A stretch of 64,000 nt of DNA from positions 15,257,611 to 15,321,610 of the forward strand of contig OZ017801.1 of assembly GCA_963969395.1 (NCBI GenBank), in the 5' to 3' direction. A model generated the notes under the pieces. It was given only the letters and a program-made list of their open reading frames with translations. It made no database searches and was not told the origin of the DNA. Each line of letters starts with the position of its first letter. Position 1 is the stretch's first letter. The translations under genes and the position numbers were made by a program. Origin of the DNA: Pseudoscleropodium purum. Its lineage: Eukaryota; Streptophyta; Bryopsida; Hypnales; Brachytheciaceae. This document shows, piece by piece, positions 12,696 through 26,100 of this stretch.

Positions 12696-14921
12696 AAGGA
12701 AGCATCTGTTGTAATATTGGTGGTAGGTCTTCTTCTCTCCTGCAAAGGTCCTCCACTGAACCTCGTGCTTTCTGTCGTTTAGCATTGCATGATCACGTAT
12801 AGCCTGTATTCTAAGAGCAAATCCTTAGTATGATGATACACACAAGTCAGGATTCTTTCTTGCATGGAAGTGATTCTGCTGAAGCCTGAAGTCAATTACT
12901 AGTCCACTGACTATATGCCAGTTTAATCTCAGGGTTCTTAATATGCGGTCGATTCTAGCTGGTAACTTCTAGTTTTGGAAATTCCACAAGCCCTCAAAGA
13001 CAGAGAGTGGTCTTCTGCTGCTTGGACATTCGAACTAGCAACAGACGCGCCACCAGACTAAGCACATCAAGCTTTCGTTCGGGCCGATAGCCCTGTCTTC
13101 TCTCAGTTCCAAGTTCTGAAAAAGAGCACGCACAGTGTACGCATGAGAAATTCTATATTGTCCCTGCCGGCACTCAAAGCTATGGGAGGGGGAGGGGGAG
13201 GACAACGACTTTCAAGACAAAGGGCTGGACCAGCGGGAAGAAAACTGCATTCTCTACATCTGCTTATAAGTACAGTATTGTACTCGTTCTTTCGAACCAA
13301 TTACAATGCTGGAGGATTTCACTCGAATCAAAAACTTCTATATGAAGTTCACTGTTCATTCACCAAGTTCACTGTCCATTCAACTTCACTGCCTTCGTGT
13401 TCTTTCAGAACTTCAATTTTTATGACTTCACATCAGTCGAGCAATCCGGGCTAAAATCAACGAGGAGAAAAGCTGCAGAGACTTTCACACCAGCAGAGGT
13501 TGTGGAAGAGTACTGCCGATTAACTAATATCGCAAGCCTCGAGGATTTCGCAAGAAGAACAGCTCGATCGTGGTTTCCAGTTCCTTATATGGCCATCGCA
13601 TGGTTACACACACAACGAATATAATGCAAGCCGAGGTCCAACTTCCGGAGAGCTGGAGAATGGGTCGAAACACACAGGTCTTACTGAATTTGAAACGAAT
13701 TGTCTATCGGAAATCCAAGTGACACGAATTCTTTGTACACTTGCGTTTTCTACTAGCTACACAACCGACACTGTCTGCTCCTTCAAGAAATCTGTTAGGA
13801 CCGTCGATAGCAAATATTTAGAATCTAAGATAGAAGATAGTAGAGCCAACGCCTTTCTCCCCGACACTCTGGGGATGCAACGCAGCAATTTCTCTTTCCA
13901 AACCTGTAGCACTCCCTCACAAAATAGCGGATCAATACAATTAGTAGCTCTGGTGAAACGCTTCTCGATTGAATATCGGTATAAGCTCTACTCTGATTCC
14001 TCAACGCACTCCGTTGAAATGACAAACGCAAAGAAGCGCATGATCTTTCCAACGTTGGAACAGATGTCAAATCCACAGTACATATCCTTAGCTGCTCGTT
14101 GACGGAGCTGTTAAAATCTCCGTCAACGACCCTGAGGTAAAGTGAACAAGAAAGTAGGTGGCTGTATCTCTTGATCCCCGGCCAGGCAACGTCTTCCTTA
14201 GTTTCATTCCATGTCCATGTCCACGACCACAACCATAACCTTCCCGGACTAGAGAAAAACAACAATGTAACCGCTTACTCACAAACTAATTACTCTAACC
14301 TAAGCATCCCACACATTCTCCATCTTCACAATCATTCAATCGGTAGAAGTGCATCCAATTCCACACAGAGCAGCTCCAACATATCAGCTTCAGCTAAGGC
14401 CTAATATTGAAAATGACCATCTCGGAGCTGAGGCAATTTTCGACTGCATTTCAAAGAAAGCATGCTCCTGTTCAAGAAATTAGCTGGGCTCTCTCTTCAC
14501 GACAAGCGAAAGGCTAGGTCTCCAGAGAGCAATGGAGCTGGTGATCAAGAATGTAACGAAACGTGCAGAAGAAGTGATACATCCTTCGCTGGCTAGCCAT
14601 AAACATTATCTGGAGATAATAAGCGCAAATGCAGGATGCGACGAAAGGACCACGTCGGGATGATGCGAGACTAAATGCCGTAATTGCAAAATTTCCACAC
14701 ACTTCAGACACAATGATTTCAAACAGAGCTTAAAGCTAATCGCAATTTAAGAAAGCTTCAGCGGCAGCTGACAACATGTGTACGCTCCTCTGCGCCGCGC
14801 CAGTGGTTTTTTCCCTTTCAGTTTTCCAATGTTTCGTTCCTTTCGTTTGGACTGAGTGATGGAGCTGTTTTCATCCTTGAAATCTGTGGATTGCCTCTGG
14901 ATGAAGCAGCACGTTTTCATC
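12696..14921. other. Upstream region of the FEI-like gene
   Basis: This moderate-GC region probably holds the 5' leader and promoter of the kinase gene. Its open frames (for example 13719-14102 plus and 13825-14265 minus) overlap each other on opposite strands and match nothing I recognise. A G-rich GGGAGG tract lies near 13185-13200 and a perfect 11-bp hairpin at 14097-14128. No TATA box or transcription start could be fixed with confidence. Confidence 0.4.
14097..14128. repeat. Perfect 11-bp inverted repeat, 10-nt loop
   Basis: CGTTGACGGAG (14097-14107) is followed after 10 nt by its exact reverse complement CTCCGTCAACG (14118-14128). It lies about 1.4 kb upstream of the kinase start. Function unknown; it could be a paired protein-binding site or chance. 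Confidence 0.7.
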
Positions 14922-16742
14922 TAAATGTAAGGGAGCCAACCCATTTCCAGCCACTTAAGCAATTACGGGCATGTGGAGTGCAGATTTCCTGAGTGTAGAA
15001 ATTTTCCCAAATGTAGAAATAGAGTTTGGAAGCATTATAGAATTTTTCAGAATTCTTTAACTCAAAATATAATTATCATAAATTTTTAGCTGAATTGTAT
15101 TGTACAACCTGTACTAGTCATATAGACTTCTCTATTTCCAACCATAATTTGGTTGTAGAATCAACCAAGGGCTTATTGCAATATTGAGAGCCTCACAACC
15201 AATGATAATGTGCCACAACTACTTTGGAACCACACCACAACTTCACAAAAAGAAACCAATCTATAGATTGGAAATGGGAAGGTGATCAAGAATGGATCAG
15301 CTCATATAGCCACTTATATTCCAATGCAAATTCTAACAATGTCATTCTACTTTCAAAACAAATGAAGAAAAATTGTTTAGGACTAAACTATTGTTAAACC
15401 ATCCAAGTGGTAGGCAAGGTTATTGACCTTGTTGGACTTATTTAAACCTATGAGGTTTATTTTTCAATTCTTATTGATATCCACAATCCAATTTCAATCT
15501 TCTAACTTAATTAAAGAAACAAAAAAAAATTGGTATTGTTAGTGCATCATTCATTGATAAAAGGTTGAGGACAAGATTAATGTAATTACATTTGGTAGCA
15601 ACATGGTCATCAAAGCAAGTTGTATATTCCAAAAAAATAGAAAAAAATCAACCAATGTCATTGAAGGGGTGAAGGCTATTTATATTCGTGAATATATGGA
15701 TTTTAAGCTAAAAATATTACTTAATCATCTAAATATACATAAAGGTGGGGCACCTCCAAATGTGCCATTAGCCAAAAATCACCATCATCATTGTATATAA
15801 ATCTCCAAAATCAATAAGTCTCTATGTGGAAGAATTGATTCCAAAACTTCTATAAAAAAAAGCTTTGCCCCTTTATAACTTTTACATATATTATCCAAAT
15901 GCTATGTTCCTTAGTGCATTGGAGCCTCCTTCTACTTGCCAACAAGAAACCATCGATGAAAATTCGAAGAGTCTCATAATAGTAACTAAAGGCATAGTAG
16001 CAAAAAGTGACACATGATCATGTTAAATCCATTTCACAAAATGGACCATATAAGGTGAATTTATCCCTAGGAAAAATGCAAAAACTTTTTTTTTCCACAC
16101 AATGAAATTTAGAAGTTTTGAAATCATATTTGCAATTAAAGGTCCCAAATTAGCTAGGAGAGGTGAAGAATATAGAATTAACATGGCACAAAATAGTAGT
16201 CTTTTCTTTGCTATTACTCCAAATTCACCCTACATGGCCCACTTCATAGGACAAATTTAGCATCTGGCAAAAAGTGATAGTTTGAGGGTGCCCACCACCT
16301 CGTATTCAATCAAAATTTGAAAATGTCATCTTCCATTGAGATTTGTATTTCTAACAATGTTTTTCTTTCAAAATATGGTAGCCCACCCATTTCTGACCAC
16401 TCAAGCAATTACGCATATCTAAAGTATAGATTTCTTGAGTGCAGAAATTTCCCATGTATAGAAATAGGATTTAGAAGGATTCCATATTTTTTTCAGAATT
16501 TCATTACTACAAGTTTTTTAGTTGAAGATTCTATTCAACCTATTCTTGTCACATAGGTCTTCCTATTTCAAACCAGGGGTTGGTTGCAAAATCAACCAAG
16601 ACTAAAGCCAATCGTAATGCGCCACGACTGCATTGTAAATTGTGCCACAATTAATCTCCTGCTTTCTCCCACTAATTGGAAAGAGGATAGCCTATATGAC
16701 GGGAATAGGTCTGTGGTCAGAAATGGGTCGGCTCCCATATTT
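14922..16742. mobile_element. Diverged direct repeats, possible degenerate element
   Basis: A segment at about 14922-15307 recurs in the same orientation at about 16371-16742. Shared blocks in order include the CCCATTTC..ACCACT/CAGCCACTTAAGCAATTACG region, a run resembling gagtgcagaaat, the TTGGTTG(T/C)A(G/A)AATCAACCAAG block and a final GCCACAA region. Identity looks roughly 70 percent by eye. The 1.06-kb interior has no coding sequence I recognise. The layout resembles an old non-autonomous element with terminal direct repeats (LTR/TRIM-like) or a diverged tandem duplication. No TG..CA ends or primer-binding site were confirmed. Confidence 0.45.
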
Positions 16743-17281
16743 TTGTATTTTTTTGAAACCTGGGTGTCGCAAACTACAACAGCCACAACAGCCACAAGCC
16801 CCACAACAACAAGCAACAAACCGGCACTGAGTGCTTTCCAGGGCAGGCACGCTTATTCATAAGCTTCTGCTGCAGGCCTGAGAAGCCTGACTGATGAGCC
16901 TCTGGGGACTGATTTCGTAATTTACTAGTGAAGAGGAGTGTGCCGCTTGAAAGGTGCAGGTGCAGGTGGCCGCAGGGACGAGAGAGAGGATCTCAGGATT
17001 GCCTGGGAGCCGGAATTCCAACGGTCATGTGGGACAGGGCAGCTCATGGCTGAAGCGGATTGGCGGACGGGAGACTGCCCGACTCCCCGTACGAGAGAAA
17101 AAATCGTACGGAGTATTGATTTGTGGAGAATGTCAGCGGATTGTTGACTTGGGGTCAGGCGGGCAGTTGGGCAGTGTGCGGGCAGAGGGGTCAGAGGGGT
17201 CAGAGGGGCATGTTGGGCAGAAAAGAAGGCTCTGCATCCTCAACGGAACAGTCGGCACCCCGTAAAGTCACTTGAGCTTCA
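16743..17281. other. Short GC-rich island, no recognised gene
   Basis: An abrupt GC-rich stretch inside AT-rich DNA, with CAACA- and AGAGGGGTC-type microrepeats (near 16780-16815 and 17187-17206) and a perfect 8-bp inverted repeat CCGTACGA/TCGTACGG at 17087-17111. Overlapping plus-strand frames (16938-17147, 16954-17265) have low-complexity translations and no family match, so I do not call a gene. Confidence 0.35.
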
Positions 17282-17283
17282 GT

Positions 17284-17311
17284 AACCTTGTCCTTCCTAA
17301 AGGACAAGGTT
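17284..17311. repeat. Perfect 12-bp hairpin, 4-nt loop
   Basis: AACCTTGTCCTT (17284-17295), loop CCTA, then AAGGACAAGGTT (17300-17311). The stem is perfect. The CCTAAAGG core resembles the ends of the TTAA-bounded repeat family in this window, so it may be two abutting element ends rather than a functional RNA hairpin. Confidence 0.7.
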
Positions 17312-19687
17312 GCCAGGGGAACTTATAATATTGTCCGTGAGGGTCAGATTGGGCATAAATTAAGGTTAGTAAAACCTAAAATTGCACAAATAAGCAATTC
17401 AGCTGATGATTCCCATTATTATATTGAGTTTTTTTTTTTTGTGGGGTCTTGTTGGCAGTCAAAAGGGGATTTTAGATTGATTTCTATCAGAATGCAATAT
17501 TCGGACACTATTTGAATTAACTACAAATTTTCAAAGTGCTGAAAATAGATGTTTATAAAACTAATTGTGGATTCTTGTGAATAGTAGGAGTGCATTTTAG
17601 GCAAGAATATATCTATAGTGGTTGGTTTCAGAAAGTAGTCGAAATTAGGGTGTGTGGCTACCTTAATCCCTTAACACTCCAATGTCCAAAATTCAAATAG
17701 TGAATGGAGAGTTTCCAAAGTCTTTTTTTTTACCACAAAACTTTTCATTCATCCAAAGTAACCAACTTGACACTTGTTTTTAAAAGTACTTTTTGGTATG
17801 ATGAATTTGATGAAATTGAGGTAAAAAATATATATTTATTGAAGGTGTAAGCAAAAAAAAATGCAAAAATTCAAGAAAAGATTTAGGCACTGTGGGGTTA
17901 TGTAATTTTAATTGTCAAAGTTTGTTATATTTTCATCTTCTGCATGGCTTAGGACAACTTTTGGGATTTTTTTGAGTTTTATTAGCTTCTTTGCTTTAAT
18001 TCCAATATTGAATTGTTTTTCATATACAATTCAAGGAAAGGGGCATGTTTTTATTCTAACTAGAAACTTTATTGATCTTTTCACCATTTTGTTTATGATG
18101 TTTTCAAATTACAAACAACTTTTTTTCCAATTCCACGGCTAACAATGAACTAATTGGTGGTTCTCCTTAAGCTTTGGCTTAAGATTAATCTTATGTTTGA
18201 TTTAGGGCTATATGAACCTTTTAAAATTTGAATTGTTGAAGGATACTTTGCAGTTTAAGGAAAGCCCAAGTATCTATGATGAAGGTATTGTTCTACATAA
18301 TATAGAGACCTAATTTTCCAAATCTTCTCAGGGGAGATTCTTTTCTCCCTTCTGAAATTCTTAGATCTTCAAAAACATTTTTGGAAGCGTACCACACAAC
18401 TATACAATGTTGTGAGTCTTTTTAATATGGTCAGTGCACTTTCATAGAAGAAATTCTTGTAGATTTTATTGCCAATGACAAACCAATGTCAGCTACAAAA
18501 AAAATTCTAAAAAAGCTTAAATTTTTTTATCATTAATGAGCATCCAAGCATGATGCTTCTTTTTATCTAATGTTTTCTTGCGTGGTATTCAATTAAGAAT
18601 TCAAAAACTTTAAATTTTATCATCCATTGTAAATATAATTCTTTTTCTTTTTTAATTTAAAGATGTTTTTTCTTCTAGGGAACTTTACAAGGCCTCATAT
18701 ACACGCCCCTATTGTCCATTACAAATTTAAACCCATTGAAGTATGGATCCCTAAAGTACTTATGAGGCTCCCAAGAATATAGGTTCAAAGGAAGAATAAT
18801 TATTACAATAAGGCAACAAAGCAAGGCCACTTCATCTTTTCAAAAGAACGTTCTTGTAGATACCTAACTTTTTCTTAAGATTGAGTGGAAGGCTCCTAAC
18901 TCTAAAAGGATGGCGTGGAATAAAAGTATCCTTTGGAAGGTCAAATAACTTTTTCTTAAAATTGAGTGGAAGGCTCCTAACTCTAAAAAGATGGCGAGGA
19001 ATAAAAGTATCCTTTGGAAGGTCAAATAATCTTGAAAAAAGAATGATTTTCATCCAATTTTTTATGTACACCTTTAGCCCCTAAAGGACTAGATTCAACA
19101 TTGCAAAATAATCAAACATCACATTTGAACTAAATTTTTCCTTTTACATTGTGTTCAAATATCAATTTTATATTTTTCTTACATAATACTATGAATTGTC
19201 AATCATTACAAAAAATTTCACTTTGTTTCATGAAAAATTGTTAAAATTATAATTTTGTGACTAAAAGTGAAAATAAATTTGTAAATATAGAAAAAATATT
19301 ACAATTAATATAAAATTATTTCAAGAGGGTGCAAGTAACAATAAAAATTAGTGTGAAAATTTTTCAATTTGTTGTTTTATTTTTTACACCTAAAACACCT
19401 CTAGTAATGACTTTCAAGTTAAATTTCACTATCAAGCTAAATTTATCCTATCGTATAATTGATATATAGAATCTAAATTTTTTTCACTTGTAAATAAGTA
19501 TGTTTCCAACTGAATATGATTTTTTTTAAATTTTGATGTAAAAATCAAATAATTATAATTCTTGAATGCAAAAGGCTGAAATAAAATTGTATTTATTCTA
19601 ATATATATTAGAATATTCTAGTATTTTACCAGAAATATAGGTTTGATTGAAGAACATAATTTTGTGATTTAAATTTTAAGAAATATT
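17312..19687. other. AT-rich repeat DNA, no gene seen
   Basis: Very AT-rich sequence with homopolymer runs and short chance frames. It contains the 81-bp tandem duplication listed separately and a (C)CCCTAAAGG-type motif at about 19070-19090 that may mark the end of a decayed copy of the TTAA-bounded family. Confidence 0.5.
18866..19027. repeat. 81-bp tandem duplication, two copies
   Basis: Two adjacent copies (18866-18946 and 18947-19027) differ at only a few bases. The period is divisible by three, so frames on both strands stay open through both copies (for example 18832-19071 minus and 18881-19084 plus). That explains the small repeated frames without needing a gene. Confidence 0.85.
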
Positions 19688-20614
19688 TTAACTCCTAAAG
19701 TCCCAAGGCCATTTTTCTATCAAAAAAGATTCAAAACTACCATTTTTGCTACATTCACCCAAGGAAAAAAAAAAAAACATTTTTTTAGAATCTAACCGTA
19801 GGATCTTGTATTTTGCTTGTTCTAGCTCATATGGTACAAATTCCATGAAGTTTGACTATATAGATTGGAAGATATTAGCATTCAAAGTTGAAAAAGAAAG
19901 TTTTTGTGAATATTGGCTTGCAATTTCAGATGACTTTGACTGCCAATTGTGGAATTTTTTTGCACTACAGAATCTGAATTAAAAATTTTCTATGTTGAAT
20001 AATTGAGTTGAAAGTCTAGGGAATTTTTTTTAAAAAAACACTTGATTTTCATTCTTTAAAAGAATGCTAAGTAGAAATAGGTCCAAGATAGGAAAAAAAA
20101 CTAAATCATTAATAACTCCAAGATGGGATTGAAAGACAATAATCCCAATGATAATATTGTTTTAGCAAGCAAACACAACATTCTCAAAAAAAATTGTGGA
20201 AAATTGTGAAAATTGCATTCAAAAATGAATCCTATAAGTTATTTTTTCAAGAAGATGTTGAAATTGCTTGAAAAACAAGATTGTCCTTAATTTTCTCATT
20301 ATTAGTCCATATAGAATGAATCAAAGCTTCACATGTAGACAAAAATAAAACATTTCAAGGGAAAAAAAAAATTAAAATCTATTTTGATTTTTTGCAATTT
20401 TTTTGTACTACCCATTGAGTTCAATTTCAACCTTTTTGTAGTATAATTTTTGCTCCCGAGCACCAATTGAAATAAAAAATGTATTCTCATGTAGAGAATC
20501 GATTTTTCTATCTTAAAGGAAAGTTTCAAAACAATTCACTAATAATTGAGGTAATAAGAACTTGTTCAAAATCTGATTTGTCCCCCAAGAGAACAATGGG
20601 ACTTTAGGGGTTAA
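19688..20614 (+). mobile_element. TTAA-bounded non-autonomous element, copy 1
   Basis: About 927 bp. The left end reads TTAA then CTCCTAAAGTCCC and the right end reads GGGACTTTAGGGG then TTAA, so the ends are inverted repeats of each other. The interior follows the family order: CCATTTTT block, AAACATTTTT block, a GGATCTTGT motif, then GATTG(G/C)AAGATATT. It has no coding capacity. Family length is about 930 bp. The TTAA edges and CCC(C)TAAAG termini recall piggyBac elements, but no transposase is visible, so the superfamily is an inference. Confidence 0.75.
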
Positions 20615-22190
20615 AAGAATTTTTTTGAAAGTAAAACACACAACATGGCATAATATGGATTCTAACATATGGAGCTTGCAATTTCAATAATTCTTTTCAT
20701 TTTTTCATTTTTTCAAAATTTCAAAATAGGATAGAATTAAAAGTTTAAAACTTGTTAAGCCTTATTTTCTCAATTTAAAACACATACTAATAATGAATAT
20801 TTTAAAAGTCACAATTATAGTTGATCAAGGTGCATTCACTTTTGGAATGTATAGACCTTAATTCTTGAACGTGCAAGCCATGATTCTTAAAATTCACTAA
20901 TTTTAAACCATAGTTAAAAAAAAAGGGCATTGTGATTACAAAAATGGTATTTAGAATGTTCAATGTTGAATTTCATAGGAGAGGGGTCTAGAAGTGTAGT
21001 AAGAATTTGGCAAGGGTTGACCATCTACATCACAAGATTATAGTGGTCAACTTGGTGTATTGAAAATGGTCGAAATTGGCATTTTAGGGGGGGTTGTACT
21101 TCAAAAACTGCATTTTACTATACTTTTCATTTTTTCATCGGTCCCCCACTTGGACGTTTGGCAATAATTTCCACCAAAACCACTTCTAAACATCACTCTA
21201 CTGTACCCACACTCCCTTCAGTTCTTTTTAGGTGGTACTAGCAAGATTTGAGGTCAATTTTCTCCAAATTAAATTTTGAGAGGCTAGAGTTGGGGTTGTG
21301 GGGTGCTCACGGGTTAAAGTGCTAATAATGCTATATCCACACTAGCAACTTAATTTCAAGTTAGAATAGTTGTTTTTGATTTTATAGGGAATGGTTTATA
21401 AAAAAATGGTAGTCCTATAGAGTGAATTCCAACAAAGATGTTGTATACTTTCTCCTTGTGATATTTTTGACTTTGCCACATATGAAAAAGGCAAATCCAT
21501 GGATTACAATGTAGTATCTATTGATCATTTTTGCTCCTTTCTCTTTATTTGAATTTAAGTCATAAAAATGATATTTTGTTGAATTTGACCTCAAAAGAAA
21601 AAATGTATCTAATAAAGTCTAATTTCCACTCTAAGTTGAAATCTTGAAAAATTCTTAAAATGGAATATTTTATTATAAATTTAATTTTGGACCTACTTTT
21701 ATGGAGTGTTGATTTTTTAATTTTAGAATGGTAAAGTAAATTTTTAATATTGTGTTTTTCTACACTATAACATACATCTATGGATAAACTTTAAGATTTT
21801 TTTTAGTATAATTTGTATTTGATATGAATTGTTTCCACTTTTCATTCAAAAATTCATAGTAGTTTCAAATTTGCACAAAAAAAATATAAATTTTTTTTAA
21901 TTTGTAGAATACCTTATGTGAAGGTCAGATTTGGCATAAATTGAGTCATTTTTCATTAATAAAAAGGTCTACATGTCATCTTGTGATGGTGTGAGGTGAT
22001 GGGAATCCTAAGGATGTGACATGGAAATTCAATATTGGCACTTGAGTATTGAATCAGACTTTTACATGTAGAACTTGCAATTACATCTCCAACAACTAAA
22101 GTAAGAAAATTCAAGCATGTAAAATTGCAAAATAAAAGCATACAAAGACATGAATTTTGAAAAAGTGGCCAAAGGCCAATCCTTTCATGG
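20615..22190. other. AT-rich repeat DNA, no gene seen
   Basis: AT-rich with only short chance frames. A GGGTTAAAGTG motif at about 21312-21322 is identical to what follows other family copies and may be the right end of a badly decayed element. Confidence 0.45.
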
Positions 22191-23109
22191 CTAAACCCTA
22201 AACTATATTTTCACCCAAAAGGCTCCAAAATTGCCATTTCTAGATTAAGTACCAAATTGTAGGAAAAAAAACATTTTTGAACATGTGAGACTATAGTATC
22301 TTGTTGTACACTAGTTTGAAAAGATGTGGAAAAAATTTCAGAAATTTTCACCATGTAGATTGCAAGATATTTGCGTTTGAATTGACAAAAATCTTTTTTT
22401 TAGGCCAGAAACACAAGTAGTTGTACTTCACAAGGTCATATTTGTATGAAAAAATATCCAAAATGGTGATGCCTTTTGGGATTCTTTCTCCAAGTCAAGT
22501 TTGCTACATGCTTGAAAATTTTCAAATCATTTGGAATTAGTATACATGAAAAGTATAATAAGTAGAAAGAAGTAGAAAATGATTCAAAATACTAAACTAT
22601 TAAGAATTTAGTTATAGAATTCAAAGATGCCAATCCCAATGGTTGTAATGTTGTAATAAACAATCACTACATTCTATGTTTTTTTTATTTTTTTCAAAAA
22701 ATATTAAAAATTGAATTAAGTAAAGGACTTTAAAGTTTATTTTAGAGTGGAAAATTCATTAATGCTTGCAAACTAAAACTCCTCATAACTTTCATTTCAT
22801 TAATCAAAATGGAATGATTCAAAGCTTTGCATATATATATATATATATAAAGAACCAATTTCAAATTTTTATTTCTTAGAAAAATTACTTTTAAGAATTT
22901 TTGGATTGCTTGTTGAGCAATGAAAACTACATATCATGCAATAACTTATTAACAATATAGTCAAAAGTTATGAAAAATGTTGGGCCTTAAAGTTACTCTT
23001 TGACTACATGTTCTCTGAAAATTTCAAAGAAAATAAATGAATATTCCATTTGTAGTGAGCTTTCCAAATTGCTTATGTTGCTAAAATGTTGTTTGGGCCT
23101 TTAGAAGTC
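22191..23109 (+). mobile_element. TTAA-type element, copy 2 (decayed ends)
   Basis: About 919 bp with the same internal order as the other copies: CCAAAATTGCCATTTCTA, AAAACATTTTTGAACA, GTTTGAAAAGATGTGG, TTTTCACCATGTAGATTGCA, CTTCACAAGGTCATATTTG and so on. Both ends have drifted: the left reads CTAAACCCTAAA and the right CCTTTAGAAGTCAA, so TTAA is lost at both edges. A (TA)n microsatellite lies inside at about 22828-22850. Confidence 0.65.
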
Positions 23110-26100
23110 AAGAATGTTAGAATATTTTTCTATAGTCCTTTAAATTTTGATTCTCCTAAATGATGAAAAATCACCTTCCAAACTAATTGGCATTCGAGAC
23201 ATGTATGAAACCCGTATATTGAAACTCAAGGCTATAATGGAGCAAGAGACATGCTTTCAAAGGGGTGACTACTTCTACATCAAAAATAGTCATTGTACAA
23301 TCATGAGAGTCTTTTTACTTTTACTTTTTATTTTGGAGGGTTGGCCAAAGAGAGCCTACATAGTGTGGTAATCATTAAAATTCAATATAATGGGCTTGCA
23401 ACAATGGTATGTTTGTTAACAAGGGTCATAGTGAATTGATTCCTTTGCTCATCCTCCCAAAGTCTCTAATTTTTTTCCGTAGAGGTGCATGTTAAAAAAG
23501 ATCCACTATTTTGTGCTTGATTAACCTATTTTTTACATCACTTCAACCTAACTTGGAGTCTTTGATCACATATATGAATTCAAAATTTTCAAATTATATG
23601 ATGTGTGACAAATAAATAGTTCGCCAATTTTTCTTTGGAATAAAACCGGAGGCAAGCAAGGAGGTGGTTTATTCCAATTGTTAATAAAGGGGAGTAGCTT
23701 TTTTTTTAAAGCAAAATTCATAGCCAGGACCTTCAAACTAGTGCTCTATGCATCCATTTGAAGGACCATAAGGGATGGCACCATATAATGGACCAAATTG
23801 AGCTGCAACCAATGATATCCTGCCACATCAACTGCACATCAACCAATGAGCTACCCATATCCTCCGCAAAAGGGCTCTACCCCACTTTCTCATGTGCATT
23901 CTGCCAACTAGGATACTCATAGGTCCACGTACGCACCACCTACTGTAATTTGGTCTAACAAGACGTGAGCTTTCCCGCCAAACAATCTTATGCACACGAC
24001 ACTACAGCAACTAGCTTGGAGAAGAGAGGCCTTGAAATCTTGTATTGACAATAACTCCAACAATCAATCCATCGCCATTCATAGTCTTTGAATTTTTCAT
24101 CTACCACAAATTTTTCTTTCAAATTTGATTTCCACCCATTTGCAGACTAGCTCATAGTCAACGTAACTCACAAAGAGGTCATTCGTCTCTTCATGCTATC
24201 GTACTCTCTTCATTCTGACAATGAGAGAATTTTTTGATCTTCTTTAGACATTTTCTTCTAATGATGGGTTTTGCAAATTGAAGGAATTTGCCTTGCGGAA
24301 ATTGAATGTAGTGAAAGGTTGGTTGTTATTTAGAGGTTGATCAATTCGGAGGGTTTTATGAGGGTTTCATGAGGGTTTCATAGTTGTTTCAATGGTGCAC
24401 ACATTGACACCTTGCCCTCCGCTAAGAGCTTCTCCATCACACACTTGAAGTGGCACTTAACCGGAAATTGTGGCATGAATGCGTCGCTTTTGAGCTCCAC
24501 CACATAGCTGCTACATGCTTTTTAGATATCAGGGGCAACACTACATTCGTGAGTCCACGATACTTTCACAGTGTTCTGAGAGCACGCAACAGTTCATGCA
24601 ACAATTCAAAACAGTTGACTCTCGAAGAATCATTCTCTTTCATTTGGCAGAGATCACGCAGTAGCGAGGTGTCATGCAAGGGCAGCAACAACAATGTTGT
24701 AGATGACGGAAATGATAATTAAATAAGGTTTTGAAGTGGTTTGATGCGTGCATGCAATGGAGGGGTTTCGTGAGAAGTGAGGTGCTTCCTAAACCTATTG
24801 TGCGATTGAACTCTCCAACATTGATTTCACGGTAGCTATCAAGTGAACACGGTGGAGGTGCTCTAATGTAGTCACATCTAAATACACCTTTACTGAGCGT
24901 GTTTTGCTATTTTTAACATAGTGTGATTTTGAAACATTCTTATTAAGGAAGCAAAGAAGATTCCAACGCATTACAAAATGCATATTATTTTGGATAGCAT
25001 TTGCAAATGTAATATGGTTTTAAAGTTCTATTAATTGATACTCTAAAATGGTACTCCGTACATTCTTAAAATCAATATGTAGTCATTGTGCAAGATTTCG
25101 GATGTTGCATTTAAATACCTCTATCTTATATTGTTGTATGGACTATGGAATAGCGCTCTTGCATGAGAAAAAGTCATCGAGGGTGTTGTATTATGAAATT
25201 GTTGTATTTTCTGCACTTTCGTATGATTTTCATTGAAATTGATGGCATAGATCAAAGTCCATATTTGTTTTTCAATGCCCATATTGCACAAAGAGCTTCA
25301 TTTCTAATGCTTGTATTGGTAATCCATAAATTACGTTGAATTAAAAACTCTATTATCGAATTGTACATTTTTATAATCTTTCAGACCCAAATTAAGTTTC
25401 ATATCGAGTGGGTCATCTAAGGACTTTTTATGTTCAATCTCAATAGTACATTGATGAAATAGGCCATGATTCATTGATTTTGGTGACATAAAGTTTGACT
25501 ATTCACTGAAAAGAGGCATATCATCTTAGTTTGCATTAGTTCCCCCCTCCTTCTCAAAAACTTTACAAGTCGTAGATTTTTTTTAAATGCTTATCCTCGA
25601 AATTGCCATTGATTTCTCAAAAAATCACAAGCGGTTGATCTTGTGAGATTTAATTTAAGTCATCCAAATATGAAATTCAAAATGAATATGTAGATTTGAA
25701 TATGAATACAATATTGCATACAAATATATATATTGAATATTGAATATGGGTACTGGATACGGATATAGTACCAGATACGGATATGGGATAAATAGTCCCA
25801 TATTAATTGTCAAATAAGTTGGATTTTGAAAATTACAAGAGGAGAGAAGGGAGAAATTGGAAATGAAAATTTTAAAATTTTAAAATCTCAATGTATAGTG
25901 ACACAAAGTATAAAGTGTCACTATACTATACATTGTAAAGTGCCAGTTGTATTATTTTCAGAGTATAATCAATTGAATTGATCATTGCAAGTTCTCGGTC
26001 CTTTGGGAGTTTAATTGAGCCTCTTTGAATTTACTAGTGTGTGGATGTGTTCCTAACTTTTAAGCTTTGGGTGTGTGATTAGAGGTGTGTTGTTGGTTCC

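Noticed and set aside
18832..19084. Repeated small frames on both strands
   Set aside because: They arise from a recent 81-bp tandem duplication in AT-rich non-coding DNA.
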